Assembly (NCBI RefSeq): GCF_003427025.1
Contig: NZ_QVAI01000005.1
Span: forward strand, 310,001-374,000
Source of the DNA: Jiangella endophytica
GTDB lineage: Bacteria; Actinomycetota; Actinomycetes; Jiangellales; Jiangellaceae
Length of the DNA: 64,000 nt
Direction: 5' to 3'
The notes under the pieces are model-generated. The model did no database searches and was not told the origin of the DNA. It saw nothing but the letters and a program-made list of their open reading frames with translations. Of the stretch, positions 55,944 through 63,098 are shown piece by piece; within the stretch, counting starts at the first letter, position 1, and each line of letters starts with the position of its first letter. A program made the translations under genes and the position numbers.

Positions 55944-56723
55944 ATGGCTGGGCATGACATCACGAGGGCCGCGGAGGCCCTGCGGCTGGTCCAGGTCAGC
56001 AAGACCTACGGCACCGGCGAGAACCCCGTCCGGGCGTTGGACGACGTGTCCCTCAGCCTGGCCGCGGGCACGTTCACCGCGATCATGGGCCCGTCCGGCT
56101 CCGGCAAGAGCACGTTCCTGCAGTGCGCCGCCGGCCTCGACCAGCCGACCGCCGGCCGGGTGTTCATCGACGGCGCCGAGCTGACCGGCGGCAGCGAGAC
56201 CGCGCTGACGAAGTTCCGCCGGCAGCGCATCGGCTTCATCTTCCAGCAGTTCAACCTGCTCCCGACGCTCACCGTCCTGCAGAACGTGACGCTGCCGCTG
56301 CGGCTGGCGGGCAAGCGGGCCGACCGCAAGCGCGCGACCGCGATCCTCGAGCGGGTCGGGCTGGGTGAGCGGATCGACCACCGTCCGGCCGAGCTGTCCG
56401 GCGGTCAGCAGCAGCGGGTCGCCATCGCCCGGGCGCTGGTCACCAACCCGAGCGCGATCTTCGCCGACGAGCCCACCGGCGCCCTCGACAGCCGCAGCGC
56501 CCGCACGGTGCTGACGCTGCTGGCCGAGGCGGTGCGCGAGTTCGGCCAGACGGTCGTCATGGTGACGCACGACCCGGTGGCGGCCGCGTACGCCGACTCG
56601 GTGATCTTCCTGGCCGACGGCCGCATCGCCGGTTCGCTGGACCGTCCGACGGCGGAGGCCGTCGCCGAGCGCATGACGCACCTCGGCGACACCGTCGGCC
56701 TGAGCTCGGCTGTGGGTGAGTGA
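55944..56723 (+). CDS. ABC transporter ATP-binding protein (MacB/LolD type)
   Basis: 259 residues. Walker A is GPSGSGKST (about residues 49-57), the Q-loop FQQFNLLPTLT, the signature LSGGQQQR, Walker B AIFADEPTGALD and the H-loop VTHD. The FQQFNLLPTL and DEPTGALDS phrasing marks the MacB/FtsE/LolD subfamily. It overlaps the permease gene by GTGA, forming a two-gene exporter. Such pairs often export peptides or lantibiotics, or act in envelope stress response; no substrate can be inferred. Confidence 0.92.
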   Translation: MAGHDITRAAEALRLVQVSKTYGTGENPVRALDDVSLSLAAGTFTAIMGPSGSGKSTFLQCAAGLDQPTAGRVFIDGAELTGGSETALTKFRRQRIGFIFQQFNLLPTLTVLQNVTLPLRLAGKRADRKRATAILERVGLGERIDHRPAELSGGQQQRVAIARALVTNPSAIFADEPTGALDSRSARTVLTLLAEAVREFGQTVVMVTHDPVAAAYADSVIFLADGRIAGSLDRPTAEAVAERMTHLGDTVGLSSAVGE

Positions 56724-58087
56724 CGGTGTTCGGGCTGGCCGTGCGCACGCTGCGGCACCGCACCGGCGGGTTCGTCGCGAGCTTCCTGTCGATGTTCCTG
56801 GGCGCGGTCGTCGTGATGGCGTTCGCCGCCCTGCTCGACACCGCCGCGGGTACCGGCGTCGACGACGTGAGCGAGGAGACGCTGACGACCATGGCGATGG
56901 TCGTGGGCGGCTGGGGCCTGGTCATCGTGCTGTTCGCGGTGATCTCGACCATGACGTTGTCGGTGCGGCAGCGCGCCGCGGAGATGGCCCTGCTGAAGAG
57001 CATCGGCGCGACCCCGGTCCAGGTCGGCCGGATGATCGTCGGCGAGGCCGCGCTCGTGGCCGTCGCGGCGGCGGCGCTGGCGATCGTGCCGGCGATGGCC
57101 GCCGGCCGGCTGCTGCTGGACCTGCTGCAGAACACCGACCAGGTCGCCGAGGGCATCTCCTACGGCTTCGGCGCGACGGCGCTGTCCATCGGCGTCGGCG
57201 TGACGTTCCTCGCCGCGGTCGGCGGGGCCGTCGTCACCGCGCGCCGGTCGACGCGGATGCGGGCCAAGGAGGCCATGACGGCGGTCACGATCGAGCAGGC
57301 GCGGATGACCCGCAAGCGCACGATCGCCGCCATCGCGTTCCTCGCCATCGGCCTGAACTGCGCGATCCTCACCGTGACGCTCTTCGACGACAAGGGCATC
57401 GACGCGATGCAGACCGCCGGTCAGGCGTCGATCTGGTTCTCGATCGGGCTGGCGCTGTTCGCCCCCGTGCTGGTGCGGGCCGTGACGGCCGTGCTGGCCG
57501 GCCCGATGCGGCTGCTGGGCGGCACCAGCGGCTACCTCGCCGTCGAAAACGTCCGCCGCCGGACGCAGCACATGGCCGGCGCGCTGATGCCGATCATCCT
57601 GTTCACCGGCATCGCGACCGGCACGCTGTACATGCAGAGCATCGAGAACTCCGCTCCGCCGGTGGCCGGCTCGTCGATCCCGCCGGACGAGGCGCAGGCG
57701 ATCGAGACGCTGAACTTCGTCGTCGTCGGCATGCTGTCGGTGTTCGCGGCGATCCTGGTGATCAACACGCTGGTCGCGGCCACCACCTACCGCCGGCGCG
57801 AGTTCGGCCAGCAGCGGCTGGTCGGTTCCACACCGCCCCAGGTGCTGAGCATGGTGGGCATGGAGGGCGTCGTGCTCGCGGCGGCCGGCGTGCTGTTCGG
57901 CTCGATCGGCTCGATCGTGACGGTGTTCCCGTACAGCCTGGCCCGCACGGGCGAGCTGCTGCCGGACACCACGATCGGCATCTACGTCGGCATCGTCTCC
58001 ACCGCCGCCGTGCTCACCCTGGCGTCCTGCCTCGGCGCGGCCCGGAAGGTGATCCGGGTGCCCGCGGTGCAGGCGGTCGCGGTGTGA
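56720..58087 (+). CDS. FtsX-like ABC transporter permease
   Basis: 455 residues from GTG 56720. There are about seven to eight transmembrane helices, with two FtsX-type domains: one around residues 60-150 (STMTLSVRQRAAEMALLKSIGATP) and one at 325-455 (VAATTYRRREFGQQRLVGSTPPQVL). Between them lies a short extracellular region rather than a large MacB domain. It partners the ATPase encoded just upstream. The hairpin terminator at 58100-58131 closes the unit. Confidence 0.9.
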   Translation: MTVFGLAVRTLRHRTGGFVASFLSMFLGAVVVMAFAALLDTAAGTGVDDVSEETLTTMAMVVGGWGLVIVLFAVISTMTLSVRQRAAEMALLKSIGATPVQVGRMIVGEAALVAVAAAALAIVPAMAAGRLLLDLLQNTDQVAEGISYGFGATALSIGVGVTFLAAVGGAVVTARRSTRMRAKEAMTAVTIEQARMTRKRTIAAIAFLAIGLNCAILTVTLFDDKGIDAMQTAGQASIWFSIGLALFAPVLVRAVTAVLAGPMRLLGGTSGYLAVENVRRRTQHMAGALMPIILFTGIATGTLYMQSIENSAPPVAGSSIPPDEAQAIETLNFVVVGMLSVFAAILVINTLVAATTYRRREFGQQRLVGSTPPQVLSMVGMEGVVLAAAGVLFGSIGSIVTVFPYSLARTGELLPDTTIGIYVGIVSTAAVLTLASCLGAARKVIRVPAVQAVAV

Positions 58088-58099
58088 CGCGGACCCCCG

Positions 58100-58131
58100 A
58101 GCGGGGCGACGGCGCGCGCCGTCGCCCCGCT
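58100..58131 (+). terminator. Strong terminator after the ABC exporter genes
   Basis: A 32-bp perfect palindrome (arms 58100-58115 and 58116-58131). It folds into a stem of up to 14 bp with a 4-nt loop, 12 bp after the permease stop. The convergent HEPN gene ends 31 bp beyond, so it may serve both. Confidence 0.8.
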
Positions 58132-58162
58132 GCCGCGTTCGAACCGGCCCTCTTTCAGCTGG

Positions 58163-58573
58163 TCAGCGAGTCTGATCGAGGAGAGCCCGGGCCGCTCCGA
58201 CGAGCCTGGTTGCGCTGCGCAAGACACTGGTCAGTCGCGTTGCTGCGACTCCCTCTCCGGAGTAGTGGGCCTGGTCCTTGATCGCGAGGACCTTCGCAAG
58301 GTCACGAGCCAGATCAGTCCCGTTGGGCTGGACGCGTTCGAGTAGCGTGACGGCAGCGCGATGGTCCTCGCCCGTGTGATAGCGCCCGAGCCGAAGGCAG
58401 CAGATGGCATCCGCTGCTGCGATCGACGCCTGGACGGCATTCCCTGCGGCGGCGTTGTTCGCGGCCCGCCGATCTTCGGATGCTGCGAACTCGGCCAGTT
58501 GGAGGTACTCCTGCGCCACCGCCGTTCGCGCCGTAGCGAGTGCCCGGCCACCGGTGCGTTCCCGACGGGTCAC
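58163..58573 (-). CDS. HEPN-domain protein paired with a nucleotidyltransferase
   Basis: 136 residues from a GTG at 58573, overlapping the nucleotidyltransferase stop (GTGA). It is helical, with AQEYLQLAEFAASEDRRAAN, AAADAICCLRLGRYHTGEDH and a late KVLAIKDQAHYSG. The pattern matches small HEPN proteins of the SAV_6107/HepT kind. The KDQAHY motif stands where R-x4-6-H usually is, so catalytic activity is doubtful or different. It is probably the partner of the adjacent nucleotidyltransferase in a chromosomal toxin-antitoxin-like pair. Confidence 0.65.
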   Translation of the reverse strand: MTRRERTGGRALATARTAVAQEYLQLAEFAASEDRRAANNAAAGNAVQASIAAADAICCLRLGRYHTGEDHRAAVTLLERVQPNGTDLARDLAKVLAIKDQAHYSGEGVAATRLTSVLRSATRLVGAARALLDQTR

Positions 58574-59178
58574 GAGGGACGCCGCAGTAGCGAGTTCAAG
58601 GGACGGCCGCGTAGGGGAATGGCATCGCGTCGCCACTCGTCGACGATCGGCTCACCCGCCGCCGCCATCCGTTGCAACTCCTCGACCTCGACCTCGAACC
58701 AACCGACCCAGTTCCCCGTCCATCGACGGATGGCGGCACCGGACTCCGCCAGTTGGTGATCCCACTCCTCCTGCTCGCCCTGTGACCGAACCACCAGAAT
58801 GTCGATGTCTGACGAGGTATCGCCGTCTCCGCGCGCCGCCGAGCCGAACAGTGCGACGTGCTCCGCCGGCACCGGCCAACTGTTGACCTCGGTGCCGAGA
58901 CGATGCAGAACCTCCGTCCGGAGGTTCGCCAAGGCGATCGTCGGCTGCACGGCGACGTGCTCGAGATTGAGTCGAACCAGATGCGATCCGGCGTGGGCAT
59001 CGACGTCCACGAGGCCATGCTCTGCCAGGCGCTGAATCGCCTGACGTGCGCGGGTCGGCGATACGCCGGCGACACGAGCCAGTTCGCGGACTCCGAAGGT
59101 GCCTGCGCCCGCCAGTGCGCGAATCACGGCCGCGGTTCCGTGCGACATCACCGCTGTGGCGGGATCGCTCCAGTCCAT
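58570..59178 (-). CDS. HTH plus MNT-type nucleotidyltransferase (toxin-antitoxin-like)
   Basis: 202 residues from ATG 59178, chosen for GGGAGG just upstream. An N-terminal winged helix-turn-helix (FGVRELARVAGVSPTRARQAI, about 28-60) is followed by a nucleotidyltransferase domain with LFGSAARGDGDTSSDIDILV near residue 105-124. GSxxRG and SDIDxLV are the catalytic motifs, and both Asp are present. Minimal nucleotidyltransferases of this type adenylylate their HEPN partner. The fused HTH suggests autorepression of the pair. An AT-rich promoter region (59215-59245) lies just upstream. Confidence 0.75.
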   Translation of the reverse strand: MDWSDPATAVMSHGTAAVIRALAGAGTFGVRELARVAGVSPTRARQAIQRLAEHGLVDVDAHAGSHLVRLNLEHVAVQPTIALANLRTEVLHRLGTEVNSWPVPAEHVALFGSAARGDGDTSSDIDILVVRSQGEQEEWDHQLAESGAAIRRWTGNWVGWFEVEVEELQRMAAAGEPIVDEWRRDAIPLRGRPLNSLLRRPS

Positions 59179-59282
59179 GTCGCCTCCCGGCGGTCCCAAA
59201 TAGAGCACATTCGAACTTCTTATAAAAACACCTGAACCTAGTATAGGCGCATTCGGTTCGGTCGCGTTCGAACCAGCCGGAA

Positions 59283-60077
59283 ATGGGCACGGATCCGGCC
59301 ATGGTGGTGTACGTGGGGACGTCGGGGTGGCAGTACGACTCCTGGCGCGGCGTGCTCTACCCGCCGAAGCTGGCGCAACGGCGCTGGCTGGACCGGTACG
59401 TCGAGGCGTTCGCGACGGTCGAGAACAACAGTGCGTTCTACCGGCTGCCGCGACGCGAGACGTTCGAGTCGTGGCGCGAGCGGCTGCCCGCCGACTTCGT
59501 CATGGCGGTGAAGACGAGCCGGTACCTGACGCACATCCGCCGCCTGCGCGACCCGGAGGAGCCGGTCCGCCGGTTCCTGGACGTCGCCGCCGGCCTGGGC
59601 GACCAGCTCGGGCCGGTGCTGCTCCAGCTGCCACCGAACCTGCGGGCCGAGCCGGACCGGCTGGACCGCTGCCTGTCGCAGTTCCCGCGCGACGTCCGGG
59701 TGGCCGTCGAGCCGCGGCACGAGTCGTGGTGGACCGACGAGATCCGCTCGCTGCTGGAGCGGCGTGGAGCGGCCCTGTGCTGGGCCGATCGGGAGGGCCG
59801 GCCGGTCACCCCGCTGTGGCGCACGGCCGGCTGGGGCTACCTGCGCCTGCACGAGGGCGCCGCGCATCCGTGGCCGAAATACGGCGGCCAGGCGCTGCGC
59901 AGCTGGGCCGACCGGCTGGCCGCGACGTGGGCCGACGAACGGGACGTCTTCGTCTACTTCAACAACGACCCCGACGGCGCGGCCGTGCGCGACGCCGTCA
60001 GGTTCGCCGGCGTGCTGCGCCGGGCCGGCAGATCCGTCACCCACACGCCGTCGTCGGCCGGCACCGTCTTCTCCTGA
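59283..60077 (+). CDS. DUF72 family protein
   Basis: 264 residues from ATG 59283 (ATG 59301 also possible). Hallmarks are VGTSGWQYDSWRGVLYPP at the N-terminus, FATVENNSAFYRLPRRETFE, DFVMAVKTSRYLTH, LGPVLLQLPPN and VFVYFNNDPDGAAVRDA at the end. DUF72 proteins adopt a TIM barrel and are ubiquitous but biochemically unassigned, with suggested links to endonuclease or isomerase activity. It is 16 bp upstream of the endonuclease/phosphatase gene and likely co-transcribed. Confidence 0.92.
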   Translation: MGTDPAMVVYVGTSGWQYDSWRGVLYPPKLAQRRWLDRYVEAFATVENNSAFYRLPRRETFESWRERLPADFVMAVKTSRYLTHIRRLRDPEEPVRRFLDVAAGLGDQLGPVLLQLPPNLRAEPDRLDRCLSQFPRDVRVAVEPRHESWWTDEIRSLLERRGAALCWADREGRPVTPLWRTAGWGYLRLHEGAAHPWPKYGGQALRSWADRLAATWADERDVFVYFNNDPDGAAVRDAVRFAGVLRRAGRSVTHTPSSAGTVFS

Positions 60078-60093
60078 CCGCTACGCTGCCGCC

Positions 60094-60849
60094 GTGGAGC
60101 CGAGTCTGGAGCTGCGCGTCGCGACGTTCAACGTCCGCAACGGGCGCGCGCTCGACTGGCTGAACTCGTGGTGGTTCCGGCGCGGTGCGACCGCGGCGGC
60201 CATCGGCGCGCTGGGCGCCGAGGTGCTGGGGCTGCAGGAGGTGTACGAGTTCCAGCGCACCTATCTCGCCCGGAAGCTGCCCGGCCTGCGGTGGTACTCG
60301 CAGGGGCGCGATGGCGGGACGTCCGGCGAGCAGTGCCCGGTCGCCGTCTCGGGTGGGTTCATCAGGGTCCTGGAGCACCGCACCCGCTGGTTCGGCGACA
60401 CCCCGGACGTCCCCGGGACCCGATTGCCGGACGCGTCGTTCCCGCGCGTCGCGACGATCCTCCGCTGCCGCGACCAGCGCACGGCGCGCGAGTTCACCGT
60501 CGTCAACACGCACCTGGACGAGCGGCACGCCGCCAACCGCGTCGCCTCCGTCCGGCAGCTGACCGGCTGGCTGGACCCCGCCCTGCCTGCCGTCGTCCTG
60601 GGTGACTTCAACGCCGGCCCCGGCGATCGCGGCGTCCTGGGACCGCTGCTGGAGGCCGGGTTCCGGCTCGCGCCGGTGACCGGCGGGACCGCGCACCGCT
60701 TCACCGGGGCCGCCGACGGGAAGCGCATCGACCACATCCTCGCCAGCGCGCACTGGACGATCGAGGAGGCCGAGGTCGAGCGGGAGCGGCCGGGCGGCCG
60801 GCTGCCGTCGGACCACTGGCCGGTCCGCGCGACGCTGCGGCTGAGCTGA
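60094..60849 (+). CDS. Endonuclease/exonuclease/phosphatase family protein
   Basis: 251 residues from GTG 60094. The EEP motifs are complete: LRVATFNVRNG (Asn), LGLQEVYEFQ (catalytic Glu), VVNTHLDERHAANR, VVLGDFNAGPGDRG (Asp, Asn) and a final KRIDHILAS plus SDHWPVRATL (Asp-His). There is no signal peptide, so it is cytosolic. Members cut DNA, sphingomyelin or inositol phosphates; the substrate is not clear. Its stop abuts the convergent Fur-family gene stop without a gap, the two genes ending at 60849 and 60850. Confidence 0.88.
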   Translation: MEPSLELRVATFNVRNGRALDWLNSWWFRRGATAAAIGALGAEVLGLQEVYEFQRTYLARKLPGLRWYSQGRDGGTSGEQCPVAVSGGFIRVLEHRTRWFGDTPDVPGTRLPDASFPRVATILRCRDQRTAREFTVVNTHLDERHAANRVASVRQLTGWLDPALPAVVLGDFNAGPGDRGVLGPLLEAGFRLAPVTGGTAHRFTGAADGKRIDHILASAHWTIEEAEVERERPGGRLPSDHWPVRATLRLS

Positions 60850-61329
60850 CTACTGGCAGCGCCGGCAGGTGCCGGACAGCGCGATGTGCGGTGGGTCGAG
60901 CTGGAAGTCGCTCTCGTCGGCCAGCCGCCGTTTGATCGGGTCGAGCAGGTCGCTGGGGAGGTCGATGATGCGGCCGCAGACCCGGCAGCTGGCGTGCAGG
61001 TGGTCGTCGTGCCCGGTGGCGCCGGCGGCCAGGTGGTACGTCGTGGCGCCGCCGCCGACGTGCACCTGCGTGACGACGCCGAGCGTGGCCAGCGTCTCGA
61101 GCGTGCGGTAGACGGTGGCGCGGTGCACCGTCGGGTGCAGCTCGCGGACCTGCTCGGAGAGCTGCTCCGCGCTGGGGTGGCCGTCGACGGTCGCGAGCGC
61201 CTCGATGACCGCGTGCCGGGCGCCGGTGATGCGGTGCCCACGGGCGCGCAGGCGGTCCAGCGCGCGCTCGACGGTGGCGACGTCGTCGTCGTGCGAGTGG
61301 CCGTGCGGGGCGCTGACATCGACATTCAC
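60850..61329 (-). CDS. Fur-family metal-responsive regulator
   Basis: 159 residues from GTG 61329. A winged helix-turn-helix (RARGHRITGARHAVIEALAT, then HPTVHRATVYRTLETLATLG) is followed by the dimerisation domain with GHDDHLHASCRVCG and a C-terminal CRRC. The two C-x2-C pairs form the structural zinc site of Zur/Fur proteins. Whether it responds to zinc, iron or peroxide cannot be decided: the regulated genes are not next to it. His residues at the N-terminus (APHGHSHDDD) could add metal sites. A GGAGGG is very close to the GTG. Confidence 0.85.
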   Translation of the reverse strand: MNVDVSAPHGHSHDDDVATVERALDRLRARGHRITGARHAVIEALATVDGHPSAEQLSEQVRELHPTVHRATVYRTLETLATLGVVTQVHVGGGATTYHLAAGATGHDDHLHASCRVCGRIIDLPSDLLDPIKRRLADESDFQLDPPHIALSGTCRRCQ

Positions 61330-61782
61330 CCCTCCAGTGTCCCGGCTGAGAACGGGAATCGCCACTCCCTGTGGTTCGGCCGGGACAGCGGACGTGAGTC
61401 CCGGTCCACGGTCGCCGGTGGGCTGAGACGACGGTGGCCGCGGGTGCGGTGTCGACGAGACGAGATTCCTCGGCGATCGGGCCCAGCCCTCCTCACGGCC
61501 CCGTCCCGGTGGAGGCCTCATCCGGGCCGGTCACCATGGCAAGGCTGACCGCCCCGCACACCAGGGCGAGTCGGACAGTCGCGCGACTCTGGACCTTGCC
61601 AAGGACGTGACCGACCTTGCCAAGGCGGGCCACACCGATGGCACGCCGGCAGGACCAGCGCCGGACACTCGCTCTCTCGTCACTCACGACGACGAGAGAT
61701 CACTCGGGCTCGCTCGGCGCACTGCCGCCAGAACCCCGGCCGGGCGGGACTCCGGCACGGAATGCCGTCCCGGCCGCAGGAT
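61330..61782. other. 453-bp gap upstream of the Fur-family gene
   Basis: No supported protein gene, although a short leftward frame of 64 codons crosses it (61493-61687). It contains two identical palindromes at 61594-61604 and 61615-61625. It lies upstream of the fur-type gene and downstream of the TetR gene, so its most likely role is control of fur. Confidence 0.4.
61594..61625. promoter_or_regulatory. Two identical 11-bp palindromes, 21 bp apart
   Basis: CCTTGCCAAGG (CCTTG, C, CAAGG) occurs at 61594-61604 and 61615-61625. Centre-to-centre distance is 21 bp, two helical turns, so bound dimers would lie on one DNA face. The flanking GA before each copy is also shared. Looks like a cooperative operator. 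Confidence 0.5.
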
Positions 61783-62496
61783 TCAGCCGGCGCGGGCGGC
61801 GATGAGTCGCTCGACGCCGTCGAGGATGAGGCGCAGACCGAAGTCGCGGCCGTTGTCCGGCGGGGGCGTGAGATCGTCGTCCAGCATGGCCCGCAGCGTC
61901 GGGAACCGGTCGGCGTGCTCGCGCAGCAGCGCCGCCTGACGCGGGTTGACCCACGGCTGCGTGCCGGCGGTGGACACCGACATGGTGGTGCGGACGTGCC
62001 CGCCGAGCATGCGGGCGAGGCTCATCCGCTCCGTGACGGTGAGGCCGGTCCGGGCGAGGACGGCCGCCAACAGCTCCGTCCAGGCGGTCTCGTTGGGGCC
62101 CATGACGCGGTCGCCCATGGTGACCCACGGCAGCCAGGGGTGCGCCTCCCAGGTCTGCCCGAGCAGCCGCACCCAGGCCTCGATGCGTGGACGCCAGCCG
62201 GTCCCGGGCAGCTCGCCGAGTGCCGGCGGCTCGCCGACGGCGAGGTCGATCATGGCCGCGACCAACTCGTCCTTGCCGGTGACGTAGCGGTAGAGCGACA
62301 TCTTGGTGAAGTCGAGGTCGGCCGCGACCCGCTGCATCGAGACCGCCGCCAGGCCCTCCGCGTCGGCGAGGTCGACCGCCGCCTGGGCGATGCGCTCGAG
62401 GCTGAGCACCGGCTTCGGTCCTCGCGTGGGCCCTTCTCGCAGCCCCCAGAGCAGCTGGATCGTGCCGTCCGCCGTCGTGCCCGGGTCCGTCACCAC
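61783..62496 (-). CDS. TetR-family regulator
   Basis: 237 residues, starting at one of two adjacent GTG codons. The helix-turn-helix is LERIAQAAVDLADAEGLAAV with MQRVAADLDFTKMSLYRYV (about residues 33-72), preceded by a short basic leader (RGPKP). The ligand domain includes WEAHPWLPWVTM and ARMLGGHVRTTMSVS, of the TetR C-terminal 33-like type. It is divergent from the VOC gene, and four GGAMACAG repeats lie between them, so it likely controls VOC and the MFS gene. The effector is unknown. Confidence 0.85.
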   Translation of the reverse strand: MVTDPGTTADGTIQLLWGLREGPTRGPKPVLSLERIAQAAVDLADAEGLAAVSMQRVAADLDFTKMSLYRYVTGKDELVAAMIDLAVGEPPALGELPGTGWRPRIEAWVRLLGQTWEAHPWLPWVTMGDRVMGPNETAWTELLAAVLARTGLTVTERMSLARMLGGHVRTTMSVSTAGTQPWVNPRQAALLREHADRFPTLRAMLDDDLTPPPDNGRDFGLRLILDGVERLIAARAG

Positions 62497-62543
62497 GTGC
62501 CCTCACCTCCGTTGGCGAGAACTCTATCAAAATTGAGTCTTGC

Positions 62544-62604
62544 GGAAACAGTATCTGTAGGACACAGTTGGCTTCAGCCGGAAACAGTTGACCGGCGGAC
62601 ACAG
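62544..62604. promoter_or_regulatory. Four GGAMACAG repeats between tetR-type and VOC genes
   Basis: GGAAACAG at 62544-62551 and 62580-62587 alternates with GGACACAG at 62560-62567 and 62597-62604. The first also forms the inverted repeat ACAGTATCTGT. A TCAAAATTGA palindrome lies at 62527-62536. They are probable operators for the TetR regulator. Confidence 0.5.
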
Positions 62605-62625
62605 ATTCGGAAGGTGAGTGACCTC

Positions 62626-63024
62626 ATGTCCCGCAAGCTCTTCGTCAACGTGTGCACCCAGGACCTCGCCCGGGCGACCGGCTTCTACACGGCGCTCGGC
62701 TTCGAGCTCGAGAAGGACTTCTCCAACGAGCAGGCCGTCTGCGTCGCCGTCAGCGACACGGTCTACGTCATGGCGCTGATCGAGGACTTCTTCGCGGAGT
62801 CGGTCACCAATGGCATCTCGGCCTCCGGCACGCAGGCGATCCTCGCGATCAACGTGGACACCCGCGAGGAGGTCGACGAACTGGCCGACAAGGCGCTGGC
62901 CGCCGGCGGGCAGAAGGCCAAGGACCCGTTCGACGAGGGCTTCATGTACGGACGCAGCTTCCTCGACCCTGACGGTCACCACTGGGAGCTGGTCTGGATG
63001 GACCCGAACGCCGACTTCTCCTGA
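62626..63024 (+). CDS. VOC (glyoxalase/bleomycin resistance) family protein
   Basis: 132 residues from ATG 62626 (GGAAGG 11 bases upstream; a GTG 12 bases earlier is possible). It begins KLFVNVCTQDLARATGFYTALGFE, typical of the first beta-alpha-beta module of VOC proteins. A second module ends FLDPDGHHWELVWMD, where His/Glu are metal-ligand candidates. The subgroup resembles PhnB-like/extradiol-type lactoylglutathione lyase relatives of unknown substrate. It is divergent from the TetR gene, with the MFS gene 74 bp downstream on the same strand. Confidence 0.85.
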   Translation: MSRKLFVNVCTQDLARATGFYTALGFELEKDFSNEQAVCVAVSDTVYVMALIEDFFAESVTNGISASGTQAILAINVDTREEVDELADKALAAGGQKAKDPFDEGFMYGRSFLDPDGHHWELVWMDPNADFS

Positions 63025-63098
63025 GGCGGAGCCGGCCGCGATGAATTCGAGCGACTTTGTCAGTCCGTATCGGCACAATCATTCGCGGAGGACCCACG

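Noticed and set aside
61493-61687. 64-codon frame crossing the twin palindromes
   Set aside because: Its repeated LGKV residues are just the palindromes translated; no ribosome-binding site or homology is evident.
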